From: Campylobacteraceae bacterium
Lineage (GTDB): Bacteria; Campylobacterota; Campylobacteria; Campylobacterales; UBA6016
Reading direction: 5' to 3'
NCBI GenBank assembly: GCA_022758985.1
Contig: JAEMQC010000031.1
Location: forward strand, 1-8,636
DNA: 8,636 nucleotides
Positions 1 to 6,739 of this stretch are shown here, piece after piece (the first letter of the stretch is position 1; each line of letters begins with the position of its first letter). The notes under the pieces are model-generated. The model ran no database searches. It saw nothing but the letters and a program-made list of their open reading frames with translations, and had not been told where the DNA came from. The position numbers were made by a program, and so were the translations under genes.

Positions 1-1
1 A

Positions 2-652
2 AAAAAACAAAATATCATCACCCAAATTGACGGTGTAAGAGGGCAAATTCCGGTTGTTCAAGGCAAATACAAAGAAGCTATGTCGGAGTTTGGCTCGGTA
101 CAATCAGACATACAATCAAAGCTTCTAAACGAGCTAAAAGGAGTGAGGCTAAAACTTAACCAAATATCACAACAGAGCCTAGCGAGTAGCGATAGGGCAA
201 ATAGACTTGTCGTGACGTCACCTGTTAATGGTATTGTCAATAAACTCTACTATCATACGATCGGCGGAGCAATCAAACAGGGCGAAAAGGTTGCCGAGGT
301 AACGCCTTTGGAAGAAGGATTGATGATAGAAGCAAATATAAAAGCATCAGATAGGGGCAGGATATGGATTGGGCAAAAAGCCAACATCGAGATAACCGCA
401 TACGATTATGCTAGATACGGCAGAATAGACGGACAGCTCGTTGCAATCAGTCCGGACAGTTTTACAAGCCAAAGAGGAGATATATTTTATGTTGTGAAGA
501 TTAAAGCTTCTAAGGATAGACTTGGGAAAGATTTGCCGATTATGCCCGGCATGGAGGCTGGTGTAAATATCATTACCGGCAAGCGCACAATACTCGGATA
601 TATATTTTTGCCGATAAAAAGAATCGGTCAAAATTCGTTGTCTGAGCCATAG
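2..652 (+). CDS. HlyD-family membrane fusion protein of a type I secretion system (5' partial)
   Basis: This is the C-terminal 216 residues of a periplasmic adaptor (HlyD/PrtE/LapC/SiiD type) that bridges an inner-membrane ABC exporter to a TolC-like outer membrane channel. The frame is open from base 2 to a TAG at 650-652, so the real start lies left of the window and the ATG at 80 is internal. A helical hairpin remnant (about window residues 15-60) is followed by the half-lipoyl and beta-barrel part. Family hallmarks are VTSPVNGIVNKL, IGGAIKQGEKVAEVTPLEE, IEITAYDYARYGRIDGQLV, ISPDSF and the closing PIMPGMEAGVNIITGKRT block. The membrane-proximal C-terminus (ILGYIFLPIKRIG) matches the usual family ending, so the 3' end is complete. 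A TolC-family gene 4.4 kb downstream fits the same exporter. The family call is secure; which substrate is exported cannot be seen here. Confidence 0.93.
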   Translation, partial: KKQNIITQIDGVRGQIPVVQGKYKEAMSEFGSVQSDIQSKLLNELKGVRLKLNQISQQSLASSDRANRLVVTSPVNGIVNKLYYHTIGGAIKQGEKVAEVTPLEEGLMIEANIKASDRGRIWIGQKANIEITAYDYARYGRIDGQLVAISPDSFTSQRGDIFYVVKIKASKDRLGKDLPIMPGMEAGVNIITGKRTILGYIFLPIKRIGQNSLSEP

Positions 653-707
653 CCAAGTGCTATTTTCATAGTAATCAAAAAATCTTGATATAAAACGGGG
701 AAAGTTA
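653..707 (+). promoter_or_regulatory. Short spacer with SD and weak possible internal promoter
   Basis: This 55-bp spacer is longer than the 8-13 bp spacers elsewhere in the window. It holds a TATAAA hexamer (689-694) that could serve as a -10 element, and a 5-bp inverted repeat ATCAA/TTGAT (674-678 and 685-689) just before it. No good -35 is visible, although Campylobacterota promoters often lack one. GGGGAAAG (697-704) is a plausible ribosome binding site for the ATG at 708. A separate promoter for the sensor gene is possible but weakly supported. Confidence 0.25.
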
Positions 708-1673
708 ATGTTCGGTTTGGTTCTTAAGTTTCAGGCTTTTATGGAGAAGTTGAGGAAAAACAAGGGAATGTGGTTTACCACTATCACTACTTTGTCGTTT
801 TTTGGCATAGTGGTAACGCTTTATTATCTCAACTCCATGACGACTAGAGCCGCTAAAAATCTATATGAAGCTACGAATGCAAGTTATTTTTATGAGCTTG
901 ATACAAAAATTACAGACTCCACGCAAAAGTTGGAGCTGATAGGAAATATGCTTTTATTAAATCAGGCTTTTGTCGCAGTCATGAACAACACGGCTAACGC
1001 AGACGCAATAGCCGGACAAATCAAAAGCATCGGAGATGTTGCGACTAGTGTTGATAAAAATCCAATTATACTTGAGCTGTTTGGCAAAAATGCAGTTAAG
1101 ATTGCATCTTCCTCGGAAAATCCGGTACTTGACGGTAAGGCTTATGATTCAAAAATACTTCAAAAAGCTATTGCTACGGGTCAGCCTGTAAGCGGCATAG
1201 AGTATCAAGACGGAGCCGTGTTTTTGATAGCGGCTTATCCATTGCAAAATAGCGTGCTAGAAATCAAAAAATCTATGGATTATCTGGTGGATATTTATGC
1301 CGCAAACGACAAAATATTTCAAGTGCTTATGGATAAAGACTTTGTAAATATGCAAAGCGCCGCACAGTTCAAACATCAAAAAATAGGCAAAAGCGAAGTT
1401 AGTTTCCAGTCCAAAACAGACAGTGATTTTTTGCAAAAAATAGCAGAGCTTGATTTTGAAAAGCTCATAGCTAATAAGTATATGCTAAGTGATGAGTATT
1501 TTATATTGGCAAAACCTATCATGAACGTGGAGGGCAAAAAAGTCGGCGTCGTTATAGTCGGCGAAAATATACTCAAAAACAATGGACTACCTAGAATGGT
1601 AAAAGGCATTTCAATTGGGCTAACCACTGCAGCGCTAGGTCTAGTGGTTGCACTTTTGGTGTTTATGGTTTGA
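708..1673 (+). CDS. Membrane-anchored double-Cache-like sensor protein without output domain
   Basis: A 321-aa protein: a short basic cytoplasmic N-terminus, TM1 at about residues 22-43, an extracytoplasmic domain at about 45-295, and TM2 at about 299-320, after which the protein ends. The periplasmic part resembles the double-Cache (dCache_3-like) ligand-binding domains of chemoreceptors and sensor kinases. A long first helix precedes a first lobe containing ELFGKNAVKIASSSE, an IATGQPVSG segment and FLIAAYPL. A second lobe ends in YFILAKPIMNVEGKKVGVVIVGEN, the typical strand-turn-strand of Cache lobes. No HAMP, methyl-accepting, kinase, GGDEF or EAL part follows, so any signal must pass laterally to a partner. 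SD-like GGGGAAAG lies 4 bp before the ATG. It follows the fusion protein gene on the same strand. The Cache assignment rests on pattern recognition; the ligand and role are unknown. Confidence 0.75.
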   Translation: MFGLVLKFQAFMEKLRKNKGMWFTTITTLSFFGIVVTLYYLNSMTTRAAKNLYEATNASYFYELDTKITDSTQKLELIGNMLLLNQAFVAVMNNTANADAIAGQIKSIGDVATSVDKNPIILELFGKNAVKIASSSENPVLDGKAYDSKILQKAIATGQPVSGIEYQDGAVFLIAAYPLQNSVLEIKKSMDYLVDIYAANDKIFQVLMDKDFVNMQSAAQFKHQKIGKSEVSFQSKTDSDFLQKIAELDFEKLIANKYMLSDEYFILAKPIMNVEGKKVGVVIVGENILKNNGLPRMVKGISIGLTTAALGLVVALLVFMV

Positions 1674-2205
1674 TGCTATTTTCTTGTGTATTGGCAGGTT
1701 TTGTTGCGTTTGTTTCCTTTTTTGTTTGTTTTGCGAGAGCTAAGATGTTATTTAACGATGTTAGTTCTTGGTTTGTTAGTTTTTGTGGTTCGAGTTCGTT
1801 TTGTGCCGGTAATACCGTGTATGAAAGTGAATTAACCTTGTCAAATTTCGTTAAAAAGTCTAGGTTTACCATGAGGTTTGAATATTCGGCTAACGGGTGA
1901 TCGGAGTGCAAGATTGTGTATTTGTCGGCTGTGATATGGTCTGTACCGTTTACGGTCATGTTGAAATCCCTGCTTTCTACGAGTATTGGTTTGGCATATT
2001 GCATCCATACGCTTTCACCCATATATACAAATCTATGGTTGCCGATTAGGCTGTCGTCGTATTTGTAGCACATCTGTTTCTCGTAGCCTTGTTTTGAGAC
2101 TGGCGTGTAACATTCAGACGGGGTGGTTGTGCATCCGACAATCGAAGTTATGGAGATGGTAAAGATGGATATTGTTTTTAGGTGTTGTTTGTTGCAAAAG
2201 AGCAT
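1663..2205 (-). CDS. Small unknown lipoprotein
   Basis: A 180-aa protein with a lipoprotein signal peptide: basic N-terminus, hydrophobic run (residues 11-24) and lipobox SIVG before Cys25, giving a mature lipidated envelope protein of about 156 residues. The mature part has two more cysteines (32 and 46) that could form a disulfide, a central mixed strand/helix region, and a polar K/T/N-rich tail (about 158-180) that looks disordered. I do not recognise a family. AAAGGA stands about 9-10 bp upstream of the ATG on the - strand (2216-2221), supporting this start. It is the only gene on this strand, converges with the sensor gene with an 11-bp overlap of the two 3' ends, and is transcribed divergently from the channel-subunit gene. 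Its place inside a secretion cluster suggests an envelope accessory role, which is inference. Confidence 0.8.
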   Translation of the reverse strand: MLFCNKQHLKTISIFTISITSIVGCTTTPSECYTPVSKQGYEKQMCYKYDDSLIGNHRFVYMGESVWMQYAKPILVESRDFNMTVNGTDHITADKYTILHSDHPLAEYSNLMVNLDFLTKFDKVNSLSYTVLPAQNELEPQKLTNQELTSLNNILALAKQTKKETNATKPANTQENSIKP

Positions 2206-2325
2206 TTGTAAAATCCTTTGGATTACTTGTGTTTATGCGGATAAATAAGCATTCTTGTAACATTCTAAAGCAATTTTGTTTAAAATAGTTTATATATGTA
2301 CTAGGGTAAAGGGCCGTAATAAAAA
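2206..2325. promoter_or_regulatory. Divergent promoter region between lipoprotein and channel operon
   Basis: This 120-bp AT-rich spacer separates two genes reading away from each other, so it should carry a promoter for each. Rightward candidates for a -10 are TAAAAT (2281-2286) and the TATATATG stretch (2291-2298); a TTGTAA (2255-2260) could be a loose -35 for the former, although the spacing is 20 bp. Leftward, TAGAAT (complement of 2262-2267) is a possible -10. An 11-bp-period direct repeat of CATTCT (2250-2255 and 2261-2266) overlaps that site. AAAGGG (2308-2313) is the only SD-like sequence before the ATG at 2326, at a slightly long spacing of 12 bp. Exact promoter positions are uncertain. 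Confidence 0.4.
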
Positions 2326-4434
2326 ATGAAGCGTATAAAAGTTTTAAAAGCATATTTTGTTACGTGGCTGTTCATATTGTATATAGTTTATGCAAACTTT
2401 GAGTTGCTTAATACTTTTTTTATGGCGACCGTTATTTTCAGTACTGCAATACTAGGGTTGCTTGCGGTAGGTACGCTTTATCAGATTGCGAGTGGGTTTG
2501 ATATTATGATGCTCGGCGGTACATTCGGGGCGCTTGCGTACAAAAGAACCGACTATGAATTTTATATAAGAAGTATAGATTCCATATTGCCTGCAAATAT
2601 CGCACACATATTAAGAAGCAGAAAAAGCCAAGAAAAAATGCTTTTTACGCAAGACGAGTCAAGAAACATCATAGATTGGTTGGAAGACAAGTTTAATAAA
2701 CAAAAAACATACATAAACTTTTTTATAAACACCGCAATGTTGATAGGTCTTTTGGGTACATTTGTTGGACTCGTAGAGGCTATCGACCACATGGGGCAAA
2801 TCATCTTGAGCCTTAACGACGATATAGATATCAAACAAATTATGCAAGATTTCTCAGGCCCTATATCCGGTATGGCAATAGGCTTCGGCGCTTCACTGTT
2901 CGGGGTTGTGGCGGCTGTTATTCTCGATATTAACGGATATATACTATTCAGATATCAAGATACGCTAATAGACGGCATAGAGGATTGGCTAAAAGATAGA
3001 ATTATCGATATCGTACCGAACTCTCTCGGTGCAGGATCGCCGCAAGGCGGCACTGCGCTACCTGAACAACGCAAAAGCTTTATGGATGTGTTTATAGAGC
3101 AGATGGAAAACTTTACTACGCAGATATCAAGAATGTCAGAGTCTAACTCTGCAATTACCGTAATGTCCGGCTCACTTGAGTCTATAAAACAACTCATGGA
3201 ATCTCAGCGTGAATCTATGCATGCAATGCTTGAACGTCAAGAGAGACACTATGAAAATTTTGAAGCTTTTACAAGAGCGTTTATCGGTTCAAAAGAGCGC
3301 AGTGATGCTGCTATCCAAGATATGGGCGCTAACATGGCTTCAATAGAAAAGAGTATCTTGGCTCAAAATGAGTCTGTAGCTTCTTTGGGTAGCATGGGAG
3401 AAAGGGCTATAAGAGAGCAGGATAGAAAACATATGGAAACAATCGAGGTTTTAAATGCCTTGAATTCGGCTATTTCCAATGAGACAAGAGTTGTATCTAC
3501 GTTTGTTGCGGCAAGTGAAGAAAAAAATAGACAAATAACTATTGCGCTTGATGATATTTCTTCTTCGTCTAGGGCTATAGAGCAAAGAATCAATATTGGT
3601 AATCAGGCACTTATGACCATGATAAACACACACGAAAAGGGTTATGAAGCATTGCGCAATAGTAGTGCCATACTTAACACTTCAGTGACAACCATAAATG
3701 AAAGTATCAAAAACCAGACTACGGCGTTTAATAATTTTGCTACTACGCAAGACTCTTTTAACGGAAAATATATACTAGCGCAAACACAAATACGAGAGGT
3801 TATGGATAGTACTTTGTCGCTTATTTCAAAAGAACAAGAAAGCCTATCTTCACTACTAACCTTGCAAAATAGTGCCAAACAAGATCTCGGTAAGCAGTTT
3901 GCGGATACGATTGCTTCGGTATCTGAAATAAACAAACAACTTACAAATCTAAAATTATCTATTGACGGCATGGTAAAAATACAAAGTGAAGGCATGGCAA
4001 AGCAAATTTATTTTAACGATACCGTATTACCTTCCGTCAAAAAAGCAGACGAATATATTACGACAAGCCTCAATAATGACGATACGGTAATTTCAATATC
4101 CAAAGATAATTTAAATGCCCAAAAAGAGAGTTTTGCAAAATTGGCCGACGGTGTCTCGCAAATAGCTTCCGAAATTGTGAAGTTAGAGGAAAAAATATCA
4201 GAATATACCAATATTCATAATGACGTTCAAGCCGGTGACGCAAAAATTCAAGAAGATAGATACAAAACCTTTATGGATGAGTTTGCATTGCAAACCGCAA
4301 ACACCCAAGAGACTTTGCGGCAGATTGTAGGGGCAATAGATAGAGTGGGTGAAAAAATTTCCGAACTTGAAATATCAGTACATGAAACATCCGACAAAAA
4401 AGGCTTCTTCTCTTCTTTGTTCGGCAAAAACTAG
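2326..4434 (+). CDS. MotA/TolQ/ExbB-like proton-channel subunit with long cytoplasmic helical tail (SiiB-like)
   Basis: A 702-aa inner membrane protein with four predicted helices at about residues 8-24, 31-54, 129-152 and 179-203. There is a cytoplasmic loop of about 75 residues between the second and third, the MotA topology. TM3 carries the family signature IGLLGTFVGLVEAI (140-153), including the threonine that lines the proton path in TolQ/ExbB. TM4 carries GMAIGFGASLFGVVAAV. From about residue 240 to the end, a very long, Ser/Gln/Asn/Glu-rich, largely helical region with few prolines is predicted to form extended coiled coils; it closes with KKGFFSSLFGKN. A MotB-like gene follows after 13 bp, so the pair should form a stator-like 5:2 channel. 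Next to a T1SS fusion protein and TolC gene, the best functional parallel is SiiB of Salmonella SPI-4. ZorA of Zorya defence systems is the alternative with a similar long tail, but no zorC or zorD is present. In-frame TAA at 2320-2322 fixes the start region. Confidence 0.85.
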   Translation: MKRIKVLKAYFVTWLFILYIVYANFELLNTFFMATVIFSTAILGLLAVGTLYQIASGFDIMMLGGTFGALAYKRTDYEFYIRSIDSILPANIAHILRSRKSQEKMLFTQDESRNIIDWLEDKFNKQKTYINFFINTAMLIGLLGTFVGLVEAIDHMGQIILSLNDDIDIKQIMQDFSGPISGMAIGFGASLFGVVAAVILDINGYILFRYQDTLIDGIEDWLKDRIIDIVPNSLGAGSPQGGTALPEQRKSFMDVFIEQMENFTTQISRMSESNSAITVMSGSLESIKQLMESQRESMHAMLERQERHYENFEAFTRAFIGSKERSDAAIQDMGANMASIEKSILAQNESVASLGSMGERAIREQDRKHMETIEVLNALNSAISNETRVVSTFVAASEEKNRQITIALDDISSSSRAIEQRINIGNQALMTMINTHEKGYEALRNSSAILNTSVTTINESIKNQTTAFNNFATTQDSFNGKYILAQTQIREVMDSTLSLISKEQESLSSLLTLQNSAKQDLGKQFADTIASVSEINKQLTNLKLSIDGMVKIQSEGMAKQIYFNDTVLPSVKKADEYITTSLNNDDTVISISKDNLNAQKESFAKLADGVSQIASEIVKLEEKISEYTNIHNDVQAGDAKIQEDRYKTFMDEFALQTANTQETLRQIVGAIDRVGEKISELEISVHETSDKKGFFSSLFGKN

Positions 4435-4447
4435 GTTGGGAGTATAG

Positions 4448-5017
4448 ATGGCTGGCGGCGGTAATAATGGAGAGATGAACCCATTTATATCATACGTGGA
4501 CTTGTTCTCCTCGGTTATTTTGGTTTTGCTTCTTTTTGTTCTTATTATGTTTGTGAATGTTGGCTATTACATGCAGTTTGATGCAAAAAAAGATAGTGCC
4601 CAGCAGACAGAAACGGTAAAACAGAGTAAACAAGAAGTCAAAGAAGAGGTGGCCGATGGCAATACTATCAGTAAAAAAAATATCCAAACTTCTGCTGCGG
4701 AATTCAGAGAAGCGGAGATGCTTGTTGTTTTCAAGGATAATGAGTATTTTCTCACCAAAGATATAATAAGAAGTGTATCTACGGCGATGAGTAAAACTCT
4801 AAAAGGCAGACCCGGAGCTACTTTTGTAATAAGCGTTGGGGATTCAAAAAAAATAATTAGCTCCACGCAAACAAAGCAAGTGTCGCTTGGGCGTGTTTTG
4901 AGCTTGAAAAACGCTTTAGAAACCACCCCTGCTTTTAAGGATAAAATCAAAGTGGACTACAAACAACCGCAAAAAAGCGGTTTTGAGTTTGGTTATATAA
5001 AAATAGACGTCAGATAA
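4448..5017 (+). CDS. MotB/SiiA-like channel partner with periplasmic OmpA-like domain
   Basis: A 189-aa protein with a short Gly/Asn-rich cytoplasmic N-terminus, one membrane helix (about 17-40) and a periplasmic domain. The helix begins NPFISYVDLFSSVILVLLL. Asp18 sits where MotB, ExbD, TolR and SiiA keep their proton-carrying aspartate, and the NP-x-x-S-x-V-D pattern closely recalls SiiA. A charged linker (about 45-85) leads to a small alpha/beta domain (about 88-189). Its SLGRVLSLKNAL helix matches the conserved Arg-containing helix of OmpA/MotB peptidoglycan-binding domains, but the usual GHTD-type motif is reduced to ISVGDSKK. GGGAG (4438-4442) lies 5 bp before the ATG, and the gene follows the channel subunit after 13 bp. 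Together the two should form a proton-driven unit acting on the secretion system or its adhesin. Peptidoglycan binding is plausible but the domain is divergent. Confidence 0.83.
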   Translation: MAGGGNNGEMNPFISYVDLFSSVILVLLLFVLIMFVNVGYYMQFDAKKDSAQQTETVKQSKQEVKEEVADGNTISKKNIQTSAAEFREAEMLVVFKDNEYFLTKDIIRSVSTAMSKTLKGRPGATFVISVGDSKKIISSTQTKQVSLGRVLSLKNALETTPAFKDKIKVDYKQPQKSGFEFGYIKIDVR

Positions 5018-5029
5018 AGGGATAACTTG
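5017..5029 (+). promoter_or_regulatory. SD and TTG start of the TolC-family gene
   Basis: AAGGGA (5017-5022) overlaps the stop codon of the preceding gene (TAA 5015-5017) and lies 4 bp before TTG at 5027. Starting here gives a normal signal peptide (charged residue, hydrophobic run, LFA cleavage region), which a start further downstream would lose. The site is therefore read as a genuine non-ATG start, translationally coupled to the channel genes. Confidence 0.7.
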
Positions 5030-6460
5030 TTTTTAAGAAGTTTTAATAGCATACTTTTTTGTTGTGTAATTTGCACACAGCTTTTTGCAGATTCTAATGC
5101 GAGCTCTGACACTCAGACAATACCTACGATTGAGATGGCTAAATTTGTAGAGGATAATAGATCGACGTCGTCTCAGCCATTGAGAGAGTACGGCTCAGTT
5201 TTGCTAAATGATAGCAATATATCCTTCAAACACGAGAGCAAAGCGTCACTTAAGTATGTTGTCCAAACTGCCATCAGAAATAACTACAGGGTAAAGCAGG
5301 CAAAAGAGAGAGTATTGCAAGCCGAACACCTTGTAAGTGAGGCTAAGGGTGATTTTTTGCCTCAAGTTAGTCTAAATGTGACTGGATCCAAAAAAGATGC
5401 TAGCGGTTATGATAGACAGCGGTATGAGCAAATATCAGGCGATATGGTAGTTAGCTACAACATCTTTGCATCAGGCTTGTACGCCGATACTTTGGCAAAA
5501 TCAAGGCTGACCAAAAAAGAACAAGAAGAACGCCTAAGGCTAACGATAGAAGAAGAAACGCTCAAACTTATAGATGCTTATTTTAGTGTTGTATTCGGTA
5601 AATTGTCGGTAGAGGCAAACAAAAATAACTACGAAAAACTGCTAAAAATACTAGAGATAGTAAAAATAAAAAGGGATTTGGGTGCGGCAACCGGTGGCGA
5701 TGAAAGCTCCATACAAGCCAGCGTTTCAAATGCCAAAACTGCTCTGATAAACACCGAGTCGTCATATACCAGCGCAAAAGACTATTATGAGTTTTTGATA
5801 AACGGCAAAATTGATTTTTTATACCCATATCAAACAGAGTTTGATGTCAAGCTAAATTCATACGACGAAGTATTTGACAATATCAAACAAAATAGCGCTG
5901 ATTTGATGATTATAAAAACACAAATCAAAGGCAAACAAAAGGATGTCTCTATTAGCAGAGCAATGGATTTGCCAAAACTAGATTTGACAATGACCGGTAA
6001 TAGAAAATACAGAAATGACCTCATAGACCCTAATTTTATGGGTAATAATAGAGAAATTAGTGTTGAGCTGGTACTAAGCTATAATCTATATACCGGCGGC
6101 AAAACGGAAGCTAGGGTGGCTAGGTCGCTTAGTGAGGTTTCGGGCTTGGTGTATGGACTAGAATATGCAACACAAGAGGCAAAGTGGAATTCCCAAAAAC
6201 TTTTTAACTCAGTGCATGCAAATTCTAAAACTTTAGAAACACTGAAGGTGGAGATAGAAGCTAGCAAACGTATGGCAAATGCGTATTGGGAAAAGTTCAG
6301 ATTGTCTAGTCAGGATTTGGTGACGTTGTTACAAGCCCAAAGACAGGTGAATACGGCAGAGTTAGAGAGACTAAGAAGTGAAAAAACAAGGCTTATAGAT
6401 TATTTCAATCTAATGGCAAAACAGGGTAAACTACTTGAATATTTTGGGATAGATAAATAA
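5027..6460 (+). CDS. TolC-family outer membrane channel of the type I secretion system
   Basis: A 477-aa outer membrane efflux protein that would form the trimeric exit duct of the T1SS. A signal peptide (about residues 1-21, cut near LFA/DS) precedes a roughly 45-residue linker. Two outer-membrane-efflux repeats follow. The first (about 73-265) has AIRNNYRVKQAKERVLQAE, GDFLPQVSLNVTG and VVSYNIFASG. The second (about 283-475) has MIIKTQIKGKQKDVSISRAM, LPKLDLTMTG, LSYNLYTGGKTEARV and the late helix LSSQDLVTLLQAQRQV. The paired F/LP-x-L or LPQV strands and the SYN-[IL]-[FY]-x-x-G repeats are characteristic of the family, and the length is typical. It is preceded by the channel pair (9 bp after their stop) and followed after 13 bp by a small exported protein. 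It corresponds in role to SiiC/LapE-type proteins and presumably partners the fusion protein at the left edge. Confidence 0.93.
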   Translation: MFLRSFNSILFCCVICTQLFADSNASSDTQTIPTIEMAKFVEDNRSTSSQPLREYGSVLLNDSNISFKHESKASLKYVVQTAIRNNYRVKQAKERVLQAEHLVSEAKGDFLPQVSLNVTGSKKDASGYDRQRYEQISGDMVVSYNIFASGLYADTLAKSRLTKKEQEERLRLTIEEETLKLIDAYFSVVFGKLSVEANKNNYEKLLKILEIVKIKRDLGAATGGDESSIQASVSNAKTALINTESSYTSAKDYYEFLINGKIDFLYPYQTEFDVKLNSYDEVFDNIKQNSADLMIIKTQIKGKQKDVSISRAMDLPKLDLTMTGNRKYRNDLIDPNFMGNNREISVELVLSYNLYTGGKTEARVARSLSEVSGLVYGLEYATQEAKWNSQKLFNSVHANSKTLETLKVEIEASKRMANAYWEKFRLSSQDLVTLLQAQRQVNTAELERLRSEKTRLIDYFNLMAKQGKLLEYFGIDK

Positions 6461-6473
6461 TTAAGGATATCCG

Positions 6474-6731
6474 ATGGATAAGGTTATATTATCGCTAACG
6501 GTCCTCGGTGCGTGTGTTTGTCTTTCGGCGGTTGAGACCAATACAACCAAACAGAAAAAAGAAGATATCAAAGAAAAAGCGTTGTTTAAAGGCAAGACTT
6601 ATTACGACGAAATACTCAAAAAGCAGCTTGCACAAAAGGATGCCAACAGATCCCAAAAGCCGGTCAGGGTTTATAAGCGTAAAGACGGCTCGATAGATAG
6701 CTGGAAAACATATAGCGAATCAATGAAATAA
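6474..6731 (+). CDS. Small exported lysine-rich protein of unknown function
   Basis: An 85-aa protein with an N-terminal export signal and a polar, lysine-rich mature part. The hydrophobic run at residues 4-19 could be cut after LSA (residue 19) by signal peptidase I. Alternatively VLGAC (10-14) fits a lipobox with Cys14, so lipidation cannot be excluded. The mature segment is helical and highly charged in the middle (about 26-60) and ends with VYKRKDGSIDSWKTY. A strong SD (AAGGA 6463-6467, 6-bp spacing) and the signal peptide argue that it is real despite its size. It sits 13 bp after the TolC-family gene and 8 bp before the TPR-glycosyltransferase gene, so it is very likely co-expressed with the secretion apparatus. 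No family is recognised. A second frame here (6508-6696) is a shadow with no start signal. Confidence 0.75.
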   Translation: MDKVILSLTVLGACVCLSAVETNTTKQKKEDIKEKALFKGKTYYDEILKKQLAQKDANRSQKPVRVYKRKDGSIDSWKTYSESMK

Positions 6732-6739
6732 TTGCAAAT

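Noticed and set aside
80..652. ATG at 80 as the start of a complete 190-aa protein
   Set aside because: The frame is open back to base 2 with coding-like sequence, and HlyD-family proteins are about 400-470 aa with an N-terminal TM that is missing here. The gene is cut by the window edge.
1670..1900. 76-aa + strand ORF after the sensor gene
   Set aside because: It is entirely antisense to the lipoprotein gene, Phe/Val/Ser-rich from reading its complement, and lacks an SD.
2114..2353. 79-aa - strand ORF spanning the divergent spacer
   Set aside because: It overlaps the 5' ends of two well-supported genes in another frame, and its start lies inside the channel-subunit gene.
2326..5017. Zorya anti-phage system (ZorA/ZorB)
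   Set aside because: The long-tailed MotA-like plus MotB-like pair fits in outline, but the next genes are a TolC-family channel, a small exported protein and a TPR-GT rather than zorC/zorD or zorE, and the upstream gene is a T1SS fusion protein. A SiiAB-like role fits the context better.
2326..5017. Flagellar stator MotA/MotB or TolQR/ExbBD of the Tol/TonB systems
   Set aside because: The channel subunit is far longer than MotA, TolQ or ExbB, and no tolA, tonB, tolB or flagellar gene is nearby. The membrane motif of the small partner resembles SiiA most.
6508..6696. 62-aa + strand ORF inside the small exported protein gene
   Set aside because: It has no SD, is very Lys/Arg-rich from frame shift of an A-rich gene, and the other frame has a signal peptide and a proper SD.
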